A stretch of 64,000 nt of DNA from Janthinobacterium sp. 67 (GCF_002797895.1 NZ_PGES01000001.1:992001-1056000), one strand, 5' to 3'. Numbered from the stretch's first letter, positions 7,966 to 17,349 are shown. Notes: generated by a model from the letters alone, not told the origin. Translations and numbers: made by a program.

Positions 7966-8436
7966 ATGTATTTCTTAAAGGCAATGCTGCTTGTCGTAAC
8001 GCCGTTGCTAACAGTACAGCCGACATTTGCGTTTGAGTCCTTGGGCAAAGTTGTGGACGTCGCAATCCTTGCTCTCGCTGGTCAGACTGCAAAACAGCTC
8101 GCGCAAAATGAACTCGATGGCGTTTACGCATCTATGTCGCCTAAACTCAAATTGGTCTACTCCCGCGATGAGTTGGTAAAGCCAGCATGGGGTATGCAAA
8201 GAATCTTCGGACGCATTGAATCGTTTGATTTTGAAGCCATCAACTATGGAAAGCGAGGCATCGGAAACGAATGGATCAGGATCGCAACCTACTGGTATCA
8301 CGCCAAGACTGGAAAATGCCCTAACCGAACCTATCTCAAGGTCGAAGTCAAGAATGAGCAAGGGCGATATTACGGCGCCGGATATTCAATGGAACGGGTC
8401 CTATTAGGTGGGAAGCTTCCCTTTCTGAAACAGTAG
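7966..8436 (+). CDS. Secreted hypothetical protein
   Basis: A 156-residue protein with a signal peptide (FLKAMLLVVTPLLTVQPTFAF). The ATG at 7966 is preceded by GGAA at 5-base spacing, whereas the longer GTG start at 7927 would bury the signal peptide. The mature part (ELDGVYASMSPKLKLVYSRDEL, later WIRIATYWYHAKTGKCP) has the look of a small alpha+beta NTF2-like fold, which is only an impression. Last of the AT-rich orphan genes. Confidence 0.55.
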   Translation: MYFLKAMLLVVTPLLTVQPTFAFESLGKVVDVAILALAGQTAKQLAQNELDGVYASMSPKLKLVYSRDELVKPAWGMQRIFGRIESFDFEAINYGKRGIGNEWIRIATYWYHAKTGKCPNRTYLKVEVKNEQGRYYGAGYSMERVLLGGKLPFLKQ

Positions 8437-8606
8437 ATCGGGCGATCAGCAGACTAGCTACTGGCCGCTTTGCGGCGAAAACGGAAGTACAAGCCTAATA
8501 TATAACGTCGAGATCGCGCCTTCCTGGCCGACCTGCCTCTTTCTAACTCTGCCCAGCCTCGTTCCGGCCGGCTTGCCGCGCTCGATGAAGTCATCGACAA
8601 TACGCT

Positions 8607-8951
8607 ATGCAAATCAAGATATCGCCTAAAAAAATACTACTGTGCCTGCTCATCCTCAGTCCGGCCTGGTATGTCGCCGCATGCTGCGTGTTCTCCAACA
8701 GCCGCAAGGCGGCGTTCGATCAAGTCCAGACGGGCGATACGCGGCAAACGGTGCTTGCCCGCTTCGGTGCGCCGACCCACGTGGAGCGGGCCGGCGAGCC
8801 GTTCGAACGCTATGGCACGGCGCCATGCGCGGCGCCGTGCGCCGAGCGGTTGTGGTTCGATAACCGCTTGAACCCGGAGCTGGAAGTGTGGTCGGTGGAG
8901 CTGGACCGGCATGGCCGCGTGGTTGGGAAAAATTATCTCGTGTCGATGTAG
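8607..8951 (+). CDS. BamE/SmpA-like small lipoprotein or membrane-anchored protein
   Basis: A 114-residue protein with an N-terminal hydrophobic segment ending in VAAC (residues 23-26), a plausible lipobox with the modified Cys at 26. It then has the BamE/SmpA-like pattern FDQVQTGDTRQTVLARFGAPTHVER, typical of small periplasmic two-helix/three-strand domains. It is too divergent to be BamE itself. Codon use is back to the GC-rich chromosomal type, so it marks the right edge of the AT-rich orphan run. It converges with the XrtA operon, 9 bp away. Confidence 0.6.
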   Translation: MQIKISPKKILLCLLILSPAWYVAACCVFSNSRKAAFDQVQTGDTRQTVLARFGAPTHVERAGEPFERYGTAPCAAPCAERLWFDNRLNPELEVWSVELDRHGRVVGKNYLVSM

Positions 8952-8960
8952 GCCTGCTTG

Positions 8961-11399
8961 CTAGGCGACTTTGCTGAGCACATACCGGTACTTCCCCGAC
9001 GCCTCCGCCGCGATCTCGTCGACTTCCTCGACGGCGATGTCGACCTGCGCGCCCAGCCTGGCCTGGAAACCGGCCACGATGGCCTTGCGCGTGGCGTCGT
9101 CCAGGCGCGGCAGGCAGACCAGCAGCACGCGCGTGCGCAGCAGGGTTTCCTGGATGATCTTGAAACTGCGCACTTGCGGCAGTTCGCGCACGATGTAGAC
9201 GAGGGCCAGGCCGTGCATGACGGTGCCATCGACCGCCGTGAGGAAATCCGTGCTGCGCCCTTCAATTTTTTGCAGCAGGGGCAGGCCGCGGCCGCAGGTG
9301 CATGGCTCGGTGCCCAGCGCGCCCACGTCGCCGGTGGCGTAGCGGATGAACGGGTAGTCCTGCGTGGCCAAATGGGTGACGACGATTTCGCCCGTCGTAC
9401 CTGCGGGCAGCGGCTGGCCCTGGTCGTTGACGATTTCCACGATGATGTCTTCGGCCGTGATGTGCATGCCGCCGTCCGGGCATTCGTGGGCGATGAAGCC
9501 AGCGTCGCGCCCGCCGTAGCCGTTGGCCACGGGACAGGCGAAGGCGGCGGCGATCTGCGCGCGCTGCTCGTCATACAGGCGTTCGGCCGTGACGAATGCC
9601 ACTTTCACGCCCAGGCCGTCGAGCGGCATGTCGCGCGCCGCAGCATGGCTGGCGATGCGGCATAGGGCCGACGGATAGCCGAACAGCATGCGCGGACGCC
9701 AGCGGCGCAATTGCCGCACATAGTCGTCCAGGCGCGCGGGCGACATGGCAAACGCGGGCAGCAGGGCGGTGCGCAGCAGCGCATCGCGCAGGCGGCGCAC
9801 GCGGTCTTGCGCGTGCAGTTCGATGGGCGAACCCCACAACACGGCTTCGCGGTCGCCGATGTCGACGCCCCACCAGCGCGTGGCGCGCCACTTGGCGGCG
9901 ATGTCGTGGCTGACCCTCCGTCGCCCGAGGAAAAACTGCAGCGGCTCGCCGCTGGAGCCGCCCGTGGCAAACGGGCGCAAACCCACGGCGCGCGCCGACT
10001 TGAAACTGTCGCGCGCAGCGGCGATGTCGCGCTTCCTCAGCAACGGCAGGCGCGACAGATCGGCCAGTTGCCGCACCTGTTCCGGGTCGAAACCGATGCT
10101 GGCGTACAGCGCGCGGTAATACGGCACGTGGTCGCCCGCATGGCGCAGCAGCGCGCGTAGGCGCGCCAGCTGCCACTGTTGCAGTTGCTGTGCGCTCCAC
10201 CACTGCGAGCGTTCCATCCGGCGCAGCAGGCGCGCGCTGTGGTGTCCCTTGCACCATTCATGCAGGGGAAACAGCCAGCGGGCGACGAGGCGCGTGTAGG
10301 CGCCGGGGCGCGGCGCGGCCCGGATGCGCCGGTAATGCGCGGCCAGCCTGGGTGCGACGTCGGGCCAGCCGAAGGTGGCGGCGTGCGCCAGGCCTGCGTT
10401 CGCCAGCGCTTGGGCGCGCGCAGGGTCGCGCAGCAGGGACAGGATGGCATGCGCCATGGCGGCAGGATCGCCGGGCGGCACCAGCAGCGCCGTCACGCCG
10501 TCCTGCAGCAGGGCGGGGATGCCGCCCACGTTGGTGCTGACGACCGGCACGCCGCAGGCTAGCGCCTCGAGCACGGAATTGGGCATGTTGTCGGCCAGGC
10601 TGGGATTGAGGACGATGTCGCTGGCCTGGTACAGGGCGGGCATGGCGGCATTGTCGACGGGGCCGGCGAAGCGCACGGCGCCCAGAACGCCGAGGGACCT
10701 GGCCAGGCGCGCCAGCGCCGCGCGCTGCGGTCCGCCGCCGGCCAGCACCAGGCGCGCCGTCGGAAAAGCCTCGCGCACGATGGCGAAGGCGCGCACGGCG
10801 CTGGCATTGTCGTACAGCGCCTCCAGGTGGCGCGCCACGAGGATGCACGGGCCATCGGCGGATGGTGGCGCGGCGGGTGTGGTTGATGTAAAGCGCTGCA
10901 AGTCCACCACGTTCGGCACGATGTGGGCCGTATGGCCATATTGTTCGAAGACGCCGGCCAGGTAGGCCGAGGGCACGGCGATGGCGCTGGCGCGGCGCAG
11001 GCTGAACGCCACCAGGCGCGGCCAGCGTGCCAGGAAGGTGGCCGCTTCGCCGCCCCGGTAATTGAGCAGGGCAGGTTTGCCTTTCAGGCTGGCGATCCAC
11101 AGCGCCGGTGCGGCCTGCAGATGCCAGGACCAGCCGGAATTGGCCATGATGTGGAACAGGTCGACCGTATTGGCCGTGCGCCACAAGCGCCACAAGTGCA
11201 CGGGCAGGCGCAGCGCGGCGCGCAGGTAGCGGATGCGCGCCAGCCACGGCGGCAGCGCGGGGCCGTTGACGGCCAGCAGCTGCACTTGTGCGCCGTCCTC
11301 GCGCAGCTTGCGCGCCAGTTGCGCCGTTTGATTGGCCATGCCGCCGGCCGGCGGCGGCAGCGGGCCGACCAGCGCGATGCGCAGGCCCGTGAAGATCAT
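8961..11399 (-). CDS. Fusion: family-4 glycosyltransferase + CapK/phenylacetate-CoA-ligase-like adenylate-forming domain
   Basis: An 812-residue protein from an ATG at 11399 whose TGA-overlap (ATGA) couples it to the upstream glycosyltransferase gene. Residues about 1-365 are a GT4 enzyme (RIALVGPLPPPAGGMA N-terminus, LVARHLE, the donor-site DIVLNPSLADNMPNSVLEALACGVPVVSTNVGG). Residues about 375-812 form a CapK-type adenylate-forming enzyme with ATGGSSGEPL (P-loop-like, near residue 480), a C-terminal Cys-Thr-Cys-Gly zinc-like segment and RYATGDVG. In related XrtA loci these are usually separate genes. No ATG/GTG/TTG start lies at the domain junction (about 10290-10330), so the fusion looks real. 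The upstream in-frame extension to 12020 is a shadow of the neighbouring gene. Confidence 0.85.
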   Translation of the reverse strand: MIFTGLRIALVGPLPPPAGGMANQTAQLARKLREDGAQVQLLAVNGPALPPWLARIRYLRAALRLPVHLWRLWRTANTVDLFHIMANSGWSWHLQAAPALWIASLKGKPALLNYRGGEAATFLARWPRLVAFSLRRASAIAVPSAYLAGVFEQYGHTAHIVPNVVDLQRFTSTTPAAPPSADGPCILVARHLEALYDNASAVRAFAIVREAFPTARLVLAGGGPQRAALARLARSLGVLGAVRFAGPVDNAAMPALYQASDIVLNPSLADNMPNSVLEALACGVPVVSTNVGGIPALLQDGVTALLVPPGDPAAMAHAILSLLRDPARAQALANAGLAHAATFGWPDVAPRLAAHYRRIRAAPRPGAYTRLVARWLFPLHEWCKGHHSARLLRRMERSQWWSAQQLQQWQLARLRALLRHAGDHVPYYRALYASIGFDPEQVRQLADLSRLPLLRKRDIAAARDSFKSARAVGLRPFATGGSSGEPLQFFLGRRRVSHDIAAKWRATRWWGVDIGDREAVLWGSPIELHAQDRVRRLRDALLRTALLPAFAMSPARLDDYVRQLRRWRPRMLFGYPSALCRIASHAAARDMPLDGLGVKVAFVTAERLYDEQRAQIAAAFACPVANGYGGRDAGFIAHECPDGGMHITAEDIIVEIVNDQGQPLPAGTTGEIVVTHLATQDYPFIRYATGDVGALGTEPCTCGRGLPLLQKIEGRSTDFLTAVDGTVMHGLALVYIVRELPQVRSFKIIQETLLRTRVLLVCLPRLDDATRKAIVAGFQARLGAQVDIAVEEVDEIAAEASGKYRYVLSKVA

Positions 11400-12610
11400 G
11401 CCATCGCTCCCGCCGCCACGCGCGCATACACGGGCGCATAGCGGCCCACGCTGGCTTGCCAGCTGCGCTCCGTCTCGACAAACGCCCGCGCCCGGTCGCG
11501 CAGCGCGGGCCAGCTGGCGGGCGCCAGCAGCAGGGCCAGTATGGTTTGCGCCAGCGCCTCGGCGTCGCCGGCGCGAAACAGCATGCCCGTCTTGCCATGC
11601 TCGACCAGTTCGCGGTGGCCGCCCACGTCGGACGCCACCACGAGACGGCCCTGCGCCATCGCCTCTAACGGTTTCAAGGGCGTCACCAGTTCCGTCAGGC
11701 GCATGGGCAGGCGCGGATACACGCAGATGTCGACCAGCTGATAATAGGCGGCCACCTGCGCATGCGGCACTCTGCCCACGAAGACCACGGCGTGGCTTAT
11801 GCCCAGCTGCTCGGCCAGCGCGCGCAGCGCCGCATCCTGCGGACCGCCGCCGGCCAGCAGCAGCCGCAATGCGGGCTGCGCCGCCAGCAGGCGCGGCATG
11901 GCGCGCAGCAGCAGGGCCAGTCCCTCGTAGGCGTAGAACGAGCCGATGAAGCCGAGAACCAGGTGGCCATGCAGGCCCAGTTTGTGCGCGAGCCACCGGT
12001 CGTCGGGCGCCGTGACGCAAAAGGCGCCCGCATCGACGGCGTTTGGAATCACGGTGATTTTATGCGCGGGCACGCCGCGCGCGCGTAGCTCGCGCCGCAA
12101 GCCGTCGCAGATGGTGGTGACGGCGTCGGCGCGGCGCAGCGCGTAGGTTTCCAGCGCGCGCGTGAGCCGGTAGCGCAGGCCGCCGGGCCGGCTGCTGCCA
12201 TGGTCGGCGGCCGCGTCTTCCCAGAAGGCGCGCACTTCATACACGACGGGGATGCCCAGCGCGCGGCCCGCGTTGAGCGCGGCGATGACGTTCAGGGCGG
12301 GCGAATGCGCGTGCAGGATATCGGGCTTCGCTTGTCGTGCCACCTGGCGCAAACGCATGGCCAGGCCGATGATGACGGCCACTTGCCGCAGCACGGGCAG
12401 GCGCGCCCACCAGCGCGCATCGGGCGCCGTGCGGTAGAAATGCCAGCCGTCGACCAGCTGCTGCGCGCCGTCGGACGGCCCCTGCTTGGCACTGGTGAGT
12501 TGCGTCGTGTGCCAGCCCAGCGCGCGCTGCTGCCGCAGGATGGCCAGGGTGCGAAACGTGTAGCCGCTGTGCAGGGGCAGCGAGTGGTCGAGGATGTGCA
12601 GGATGCGCAT
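11396..12610 (-). CDS. XrtA-associated glycosyltransferase, Daro_2409-type GT4
   Basis: A 404-residue GT4 glycosyltransferase with N-terminus MRILHILDHSLPLHSGYTFR, a signature of the exosortase-A-associated Daro_2409-like glycosyltransferases (TIGR04063 in my recollection). Further GT-B motifs are VYEVRAFWEDAA, GFIGSFYAYEGL and the donor-binding KPLEAMAQGRLVVASDVGGHREL. The ATG at 12610 is chosen over the open extension to 12661 because family members begin MRILH. The gene starts 4 bp after asnB ends and overlaps the next gene by 4 bp, so it is a translationally coupled member of the XrtA operon. Sugar donor and acceptor are not deducible. Confidence 0.9.
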   Translation of the reverse strand: MRILHILDHSLPLHSGYTFRTLAILRQQRALGWHTTQLTSAKQGPSDGAQQLVDGWHFYRTAPDARWWARLPVLRQVAVIIGLAMRLRQVARQAKPDILHAHSPALNVIAALNAGRALGIPVVYEVRAFWEDAAADHGSSRPGGLRYRLTRALETYALRRADAVTTICDGLRRELRARGVPAHKITVIPNAVDAGAFCVTAPDDRWLAHKLGLHGHLVLGFIGSFYAYEGLALLLRAMPRLLAAQPALRLLLAGGGPQDAALRALAEQLGISHAVVFVGRVPHAQVAAYYQLVDICVYPRLPMRLTELVTPLKPLEAMAQGRLVVASDVGGHRELVEHGKTGMLFRAGDAEALAQTILALLLAPASWPALRDRARAFVETERSWQASVGRYAPVYARVAAGAMA

Positions 12611-12614
12611 GGAT

Positions 12615-14567
12615 TCACTCCATGGCCATGGCTGGCGCGGGCACCGGCGCCTGGCGGCCATCGACGGGCAGCACCTGGCGCAAAAACGCTTCGAACATCA
12701 GCAGCGACCACAGAGGCGCGCTGTAGTCGCGCCGGCCGCTCGCATGCTGATCGAGCAGCAGGCGCACGTAATCCATGTCGAACAGGCCGCATTGCGCCAG
12801 GGTGGGGCCCAGCAGCCGCTGTTGCAGGCGCTGGCGCAGCGGGCCGCGCAGCCAGTCGGCCAGCGGGACGGAAAAACCCATCTTCTGGCGGTACAGCAGG
12901 GTATCGGGCAGCAGCGGGCGCAGGGCTTTTTTCAGCAGGTATTTGCCTTCGCCGCGCCGCAGCTTGAACTGCGGCGGCAAGCCCGACATCCACGCCACCA
13001 GTTCATGGTCGAGCAGGGGCGAGCGTACTTCCAGCGCATGCGCCATGCTGGCCCGGTCGACTTTCGTCAGGATGTCGCCGGGCAGGTAGGTTTTCAGGTC
13101 CAGGTACTGCACCTGCGACAGCGGATCCTGCGCGGGGCTGGCCAGCGCGTGGAGGCGCAGCACTTCCACGGCGCGGTAGCCTTGCAGGCTGCGCCGCAGT
13201 TCGGGGCTGAACAAACGTGCGCGCATGGCGTCGCCCAGCAGGCTGACGCCGTGAAAATACGCGTCCGTCGTATCGCGCGCCAGGCCTTCGAAGGTGGTCT
13301 TGGCGCGCAGGAAGCGGGGCGCCCAGTCGGCCTTCGGATACAGCCGCCCCAGGGTGCCGAACAGCGACTGGCGCAAGCCGGCCGGCAGCAGCGGGTCCAT
13401 CGCCTTGCGCACTTTTTCCTCGCGCGTGTGCAGGCGGTAGCGCCGGTAACCGGCCAGGCTTTCATCGCCGCCGTCGCCCGACAGGGCCACCGTGACCCGC
13501 TGGCGCGCCAGCTGGCAGACGCGGTAGGTGGGCATGGCGGAACTGTCGGCGAACGGTTCGTCGTACAGGTTGGCCAGCAGGTCGATCAGTTCGAAGTCGT
13601 CCTGCTCGACCTGGCGCGCGTGGTGTGCCGTGCCGTAGCGGCGCGCCACGAGGTCGGCGTAGCGCGCCTCGTTGTAGGCCGGGTCGCCGAACGAGATGGA
13701 GCAGGTATTGACGGGCGTGCTGCTGGCGCCTGCCATCAGCGCCACGACGGCGCTCGAATCGACGCCGCCGGACAGGAATGCCCCGAGCGGCACTTCGGCC
13801 ACCATGCGGATGCGCACGGCTTCGCGCAGGCGCGCCAGCAGTTCGTCGGCCGCCTGCGCCTCGCTGGCGGGGGGATTCGGCGCGAACGGAATATCCCAGT
13901 ACGATTTCGGCGCTGGCAGGGGCTGGCCCGCGCGGATCGAGAGCGTATGCCCGGGCGGCAGCTTGCGCGCGTGCTGGAAGATGCTGCGCGGTTCGGGCAC
14001 GTAGCCGTAGGCGAAGTATTCTTCCACGGCCAGCGGGTCGAGCGCGCGCGGCATGGACGGATGCGCGAGCAGGGCTTTCAGTTCGGAGCCAAACAGCAGG
14101 GTGCCGTCCTGCGCCTCGCCGTAGTACAGCGGTTTGACGCCGAGGCGGTCGCGCGCGAGGAACAGCAGGTGGCGCCGGCGGTCCCACAGGGCGAAGGCGA
14201 ACATGCCGCGCAGGCGCTGCACGCATTGCTCTCCCCATTGTTCCCACGCGTGGACGATGACTTCCGTGTCGCTGCTGGTGCGGAACTGATGGCCGAACTG
14301 GCGCAGTTCGGCCATCAGGTTGCGGTAATTGTAGATTTCGCCGTTGAAGACGATGGCGATGCTGCGGTCGGCGTTGAACAGCGGCTGCTGGCCGCTGGCC
14401 AGGTCGATGACGGACAGGCGCCGGTGCGCCAGGCCGAGGCCCGGTTCGCGGTGCAAGCCGCCTTCGTCCGGCCCCCGGTGGCGCAGGCTGTGGTTCATGC
14501 GCGCCAGCAGCAGCACGTCGATGTCGCGCTGGCCCTGCAAATCAAAGATGCCGCTGATGCCGCACAT
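12615..14567 (-). CDS. asnB: Glutamine amidotransferase/asparagine-synthetase-like, XrtA system amidotransferase 1
   Basis: A 650-residue AsnB-family protein. Cys2 (MCGISGIFD) is the class II glutaminase nucleophile, followed by RHRGPDE and FNGEIYNYR in the amidotransferase half. The synthetase half has the SGGVDSSAVVAL PP-loop (around residue 260) and LSGDGGDESLAGYRRY. Length and gene context match the exosortase-A-associated amidotransferase (TIGR03108), believed to amidate sugars or modify the exopolysaccharide rather than make free asparagine. The gene lies between two XrtA glycosyltransferases (9 bp and 4 bp gaps). Confidence 0.92.
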   Translation of the reverse strand: MCGISGIFDLQGQRDIDVLLLARMNHSLRHRGPDEGGLHREPGLGLAHRRLSVIDLASGQQPLFNADRSIAIVFNGEIYNYRNLMAELRQFGHQFRTSSDTEVIVHAWEQWGEQCVQRLRGMFAFALWDRRRHLLFLARDRLGVKPLYYGEAQDGTLLFGSELKALLAHPSMPRALDPLAVEEYFAYGYVPEPRSIFQHARKLPPGHTLSIRAGQPLPAPKSYWDIPFAPNPPASEAQAADELLARLREAVRIRMVAEVPLGAFLSGGVDSSAVVALMAGASSTPVNTCSISFGDPAYNEARYADLVARRYGTAHHARQVEQDDFELIDLLANLYDEPFADSSAMPTYRVCQLARQRVTVALSGDGGDESLAGYRRYRLHTREEKVRKAMDPLLPAGLRQSLFGTLGRLYPKADWAPRFLRAKTTFEGLARDTTDAYFHGVSLLGDAMRARLFSPELRRSLQGYRAVEVLRLHALASPAQDPLSQVQYLDLKTYLPGDILTKVDRASMAHALEVRSPLLDHELVAWMSGLPPQFKLRRGEGKYLLKKALRPLLPDTLLYRQKMGFSVPLADWLRGPLRQRLQQRLLGPTLAQCGLFDMDYVRLLLDQHASGRRDYSAPLWSLLMFEAFLRQVLPVDGRQAPVPAPAMAME

Positions 14568-14576
14568 GGGAGGCCT

Positions 14577-15779
14577 TTATGGATAGGTGGACAGGGAAGA
14601 GGGCTGGCGCGCGCCCGTCAGGCGGTCGTACACGGCCAGGTAGGCGCCGGCCATGGCGGGCAGGCTGTGCTCGGCCAGCACCTGGCGCCGCCCGCGCGCG
14701 CCGTGGCGCGGACCCAGTTCGGGCATGCTGTAATAGTCGAGCATGGCGTCGGCCAGCATCTCGGGCGAACCGGGCGGCACCAGGGTGCCGCTCCAGCCCG
14801 ACTGCACCAGTTCCGCATTGCCGCCCACCTGGGTGGCGACGATGGGCAGGCCCGTCGCCATCGCTTCGAGGATGGTGTTCGAACTGCCTTCGGCCAGCGA
14901 GGGCAGCACGAACAGGTCCATGGCGCGCAGCAGTTGCGCCACGTCGTCGCGCGCGCCGGGCAGCCAGGCGAGGTGCGCCACGCCGGCCTGCTGCAGCAGT
15001 TCCAGGCAGGCCTGGCGGCACGGCCCGTCGCCGACGATGATCAGGCGCAGGCGCGCGCGGGCGCCCGGCTGCGCCAGCAACAGCAAAAATGCCCGCACCA
15101 GCGAGGCATGGTCCTTGACGGGGGCCATGCGGCCCACGCTGCCGATGACGAAGGCGCCGTTGCACAGGAAGCCGGGCGGCCCCACGGCGGCCGGCGGGCC
15201 CAGGCGCGGGTGGAATTGCACGCTGTCGACGCCGTTGCCGATGTGCGACACTTGCCCGGGCGCCGCGCCGATGGCGTCCACCAGCCACAGTCCCAGGTCG
15301 GCGCTGACGGCGATGAAGTGCTGCACCAGCGGCAGCATCAGCTTGCGCAGCAGCCGGTATTTGCGGCGGGTGCCGTGCAAATCGCTCATGTCACGCCCGT
15401 GTTCGCCATGCACGCGCAGGCGCACGCCGGCCAGGCAGGCCAGCAATTGCGCCTCGAGGCAGCCCAGGTTGCGCGTGTGCACGAGGGCTGGCCGCAGCTG
15501 TTTCAATATGCGGTACAGGTGCAGATAGTGGCGCCAGTCCTTGCCTTCGCGCTTGTCCAGGCTGATGACATCGACACCGGGCGTGGTCAGGCGCTGGCGA
15601 AACGCGGTGGCGTTCTTCATGCAGACGATGGCGTGCCGGTAGCGTTCCGGCGGCAAATGGTTGATCAGGTTGATCAAGCCATTTTCCAGCCCGCCCACGT
15701 CGAGCTGGTGGATCACGTGCACGATCAGCGGGGCGGCGCCGGCCGCTTGCGTGTCGCCGGTATCGAGGTCAAGGGCCAT
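14577..15779 (-). CDS. XrtA-associated sugar transferase (stp2-type GT4)
   Basis: A 400-residue GT4 glycosyltransferase with the XrtA stp2 pattern (TIGR03088-like): VIHQLDVGGLENGLINLINHLP near the N-terminus, HTRNLGCLEAQ, VHGEHGRD, the ISHIGNGVD-like segment, SVGRMAPVKDH, and the donor motif LPSLAEGSSNTILEAMATGLPIVA. The start at 15779 gives the expected N-terminus and overlaps the end of xrtA by 11 bp; the longer open frame upstream is xrtA in another frame. It adds one sugar to the lipid-linked repeat unit of the exopolysaccharide. Specificity is unknown. Confidence 0.9.
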   Translation of the reverse strand: MALDLDTGDTQAAGAAPLIVHVIHQLDVGGLENGLINLINHLPPERYRHAIVCMKNATAFRQRLTTPGVDVISLDKREGKDWRHYLHLYRILKQLRPALVHTRNLGCLEAQLLACLAGVRLRVHGEHGRDMSDLHGTRRKYRLLRKLMLPLVQHFIAVSADLGLWLVDAIGAAPGQVSHIGNGVDSVQFHPRLGPPAAVGPPGFLCNGAFVIGSVGRMAPVKDHASLVRAFLLLLAQPGARARLRLIIVGDGPCRQACLELLQQAGVAHLAWLPGARDDVAQLLRAMDLFVLPSLAEGSSNTILEAMATGLPIVATQVGGNAELVQSGWSGTLVPPGSPEMLADAMLDYYSMPELGPRHGARGRRQVLAEHSLPAMAGAYLAVYDRLTGARQPSSLSTYP

Positions 15780-17349
15780 GCGGCAACTCCTGCAAGCGTT
15801 GTTCGATGACGGGCAGCGCCGCCTGCAGGAACGCTTGCAGGCGCGCGCGCGGCGGCGGCGCCAGCTCGTCGTAGGCGGCAAAGACGATGATGTCGGCGCC
15901 ATCCTGGCGCCGGCCCAGCAGCTTGGCTTGCGCCAGCAGCAGTTTCACCAGCACGGGCCTGGCCGTGACGATGCCGCCTTGGCGATAGACGCGCCACACG
16001 AGCAGGCGTTCGCCGCCATGCGCCAGCACGCTTTCGCGCACGGCCAGCGCGCCGCCGGCCAGGTTGACCTGCCGCACGCGTTGCGCCAGCGGCATCCAGC
16101 GCGGGCCGTACGGCAAGGCCTGGTGCGTCAGCAGCTCGGCGTCGCGCCCCTGGCGTGCATACCAGCGCAGCTGCAGGCCCACGGGCGCGCCGTCGCCATC
16201 CTGGCGCGCATACGCGGCGGAAAACCGCGCGGGATTACCTGCATACGGCGCTTGCCAGGCAGGTGGAATATCGTGCAGGCGATGCCAGGCGGGCGGATCT
16301 GGCAAGGCCAGCACCACGGCGGGCAGCGTGGCGCCGTCGTCGCGCTGGCTGGCCAGCGCCAGTGCCGGCCACAGGGCCGCCAGCAGCAGGCAGGCGACGC
16401 CGGCGCGCACGACGGCGCGCGGGCTGGCCGCGCCGGCGCTCAGGCGTACGGGGTGAGCTGCCGGCACGGCGCGCGTCAGCGGCAATTCGCGCCAGCGCGC
16501 GGCCAGCCAGAACAGCAGCAGCGCCACCAGGCCGAAGAACAGCCAGCCATAGATCAGGTGGTCGACACCGACGGCCAGGCGCATGTCGCTCAGGTGGCCC
16601 AGCATCACGATCAAATAGGCGCGTACGCCATTGGCCAGGATGGGCACGAGCAGGGCGGCGGCCATGACGGCCAGGCGCCGCCGCGTGCTGTGGCAGTTGA
16701 CATGGGCGAACAGGGCGCCCAGGGCCAGCGCGGCGATCAGGTAGCGCAAGCCGCTGCACGCTTCCACCACCGACCAGTTGCCGGTGGGTAGCGAAAAATT
16801 GCTGCCATCGCGAAACACGGGCACGCCCGACCATTGCAGCGCGGTCACCGTGAAGGCGGCCGTGAAGTCGATCAGCGGTTCGATGAAAACTTCGCCGAAC
16901 GGCACGGCGAGAAACAGGTAGGCCAGCGGAAAGGCCAGCAGGCGCACGGCCGGCCAGCCGAGGATGGCCAGCACGCAGGCGGGCAGCATGGCCGTGGCCG
17001 CATATTGTTCCACCACGGGCACGTTGGCGGCGTCGGCCAGCAGCCAGGCCAGGCCCAGGGCGCCCAGCAGCAGCAAGCCCGTCCGCACGGGCTGGGGCGC
17101 CAGCGCGGCCAGTCGGGCACGCTGGCGCCAGGCCAGCCAACAACTGATGGGCACGATCAGGAAACCGTGCGCGAACGTCTGCGAGCGGGCCCACAGTTCC
17201 ACCATCGACCAGAAAGTGGCGTGGTACAGCAGCACGACGGCAGCCAGGGCCAGCAGCAGCGCCACCAGCGCGGCGTGGCGCCGGTGATGACCGTGCGGCA
17301 GGAGTGCCGCGTCCGGCAAGCGGGCCACCTGGTCGAGCTGTACGCTCAT
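15769..17349 (-). CDS. xrtA: Exosortase A (XrtA/EpsH) with C-terminal EpsI-type domain
   Basis: A 526-residue integral membrane protein. The first about 290 residues have eight or so membrane helices and the exosortase catalytic set: Cys198 in VEACSGLRYL, Arg243 in NGVRAYLIV and His264 in VDHLIYGW. Residues about 300-526 are an EpsI-like periplasmic domain (one helix, then WHRLHDIPPAWQAPYAG and LLVWRVYRQGG), fused as usual in XrtA proteins. Exosortase A cleaves and re-anchors PEP-CTERM proteins; none is encoded in this window. The start at 17349 overlaps the upstream glycosyltransferase stop (ATGA); the open frame to 17895 is a shadow. Confidence 0.95.
   Translation of the reverse strand: MSVQLDQVARLPDAALLPHGHHRRHAALVALLLALAAVVLLYHATFWSMVELWARSQTFAHGFLIVPISCWLAWRQRARLAALAPQPVRTGLLLLGALGLAWLLADAANVPVVEQYAATAMLPACVLAILGWPAVRLLAFPLAYLFLAVPFGEVFIEPLIDFTAAFTVTALQWSGVPVFRDGSNFSLPTGNWSVVEACSGLRYLIAALALGALFAHVNCHSTRRRLAVMAAALLVPILANGVRAYLIVMLGHLSDMRLAVGVDHLIYGWLFFGLVALLLFWLAARWRELPLTRAVPAAHPVRLSAGAASPRAVVRAGVACLLLAALWPALALASQRDDGATLPAVVLALPDPPAWHRLHDIPPAWQAPYAGNPARFSAAYARQDGDGAPVGLQLRWYARQGRDAELLTHQALPYGPRWMPLAQRVRQVNLAGGALAVRESVLAHGGERLLVWRVYRQGGIVTARPVLVKLLLAQAKLLGRRQDGADIIVFAAYDELAPPPRARLQAFLQAALPVIEQRLQELPHGP

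Noticed and set aside
11400..12020. N-terminal extension of the glycosyltransferase-CapK fusion to 1019 residues
   Set aside because: The extra 207 codons lie over the neighbouring Daro_2409-type glycosyltransferase in another frame; the ATG at 11399 gives a normal GT4 N-terminus.
12594..15809. 1071-codon open frame on the + strand opposite asnB and glycosyltransferase genes
   Set aside because: Low-complexity Gln/Ala/Arg/His-rich translation typical of GC-rich antisense; the minus strand carries clear conserved enzymes across the whole stretch.
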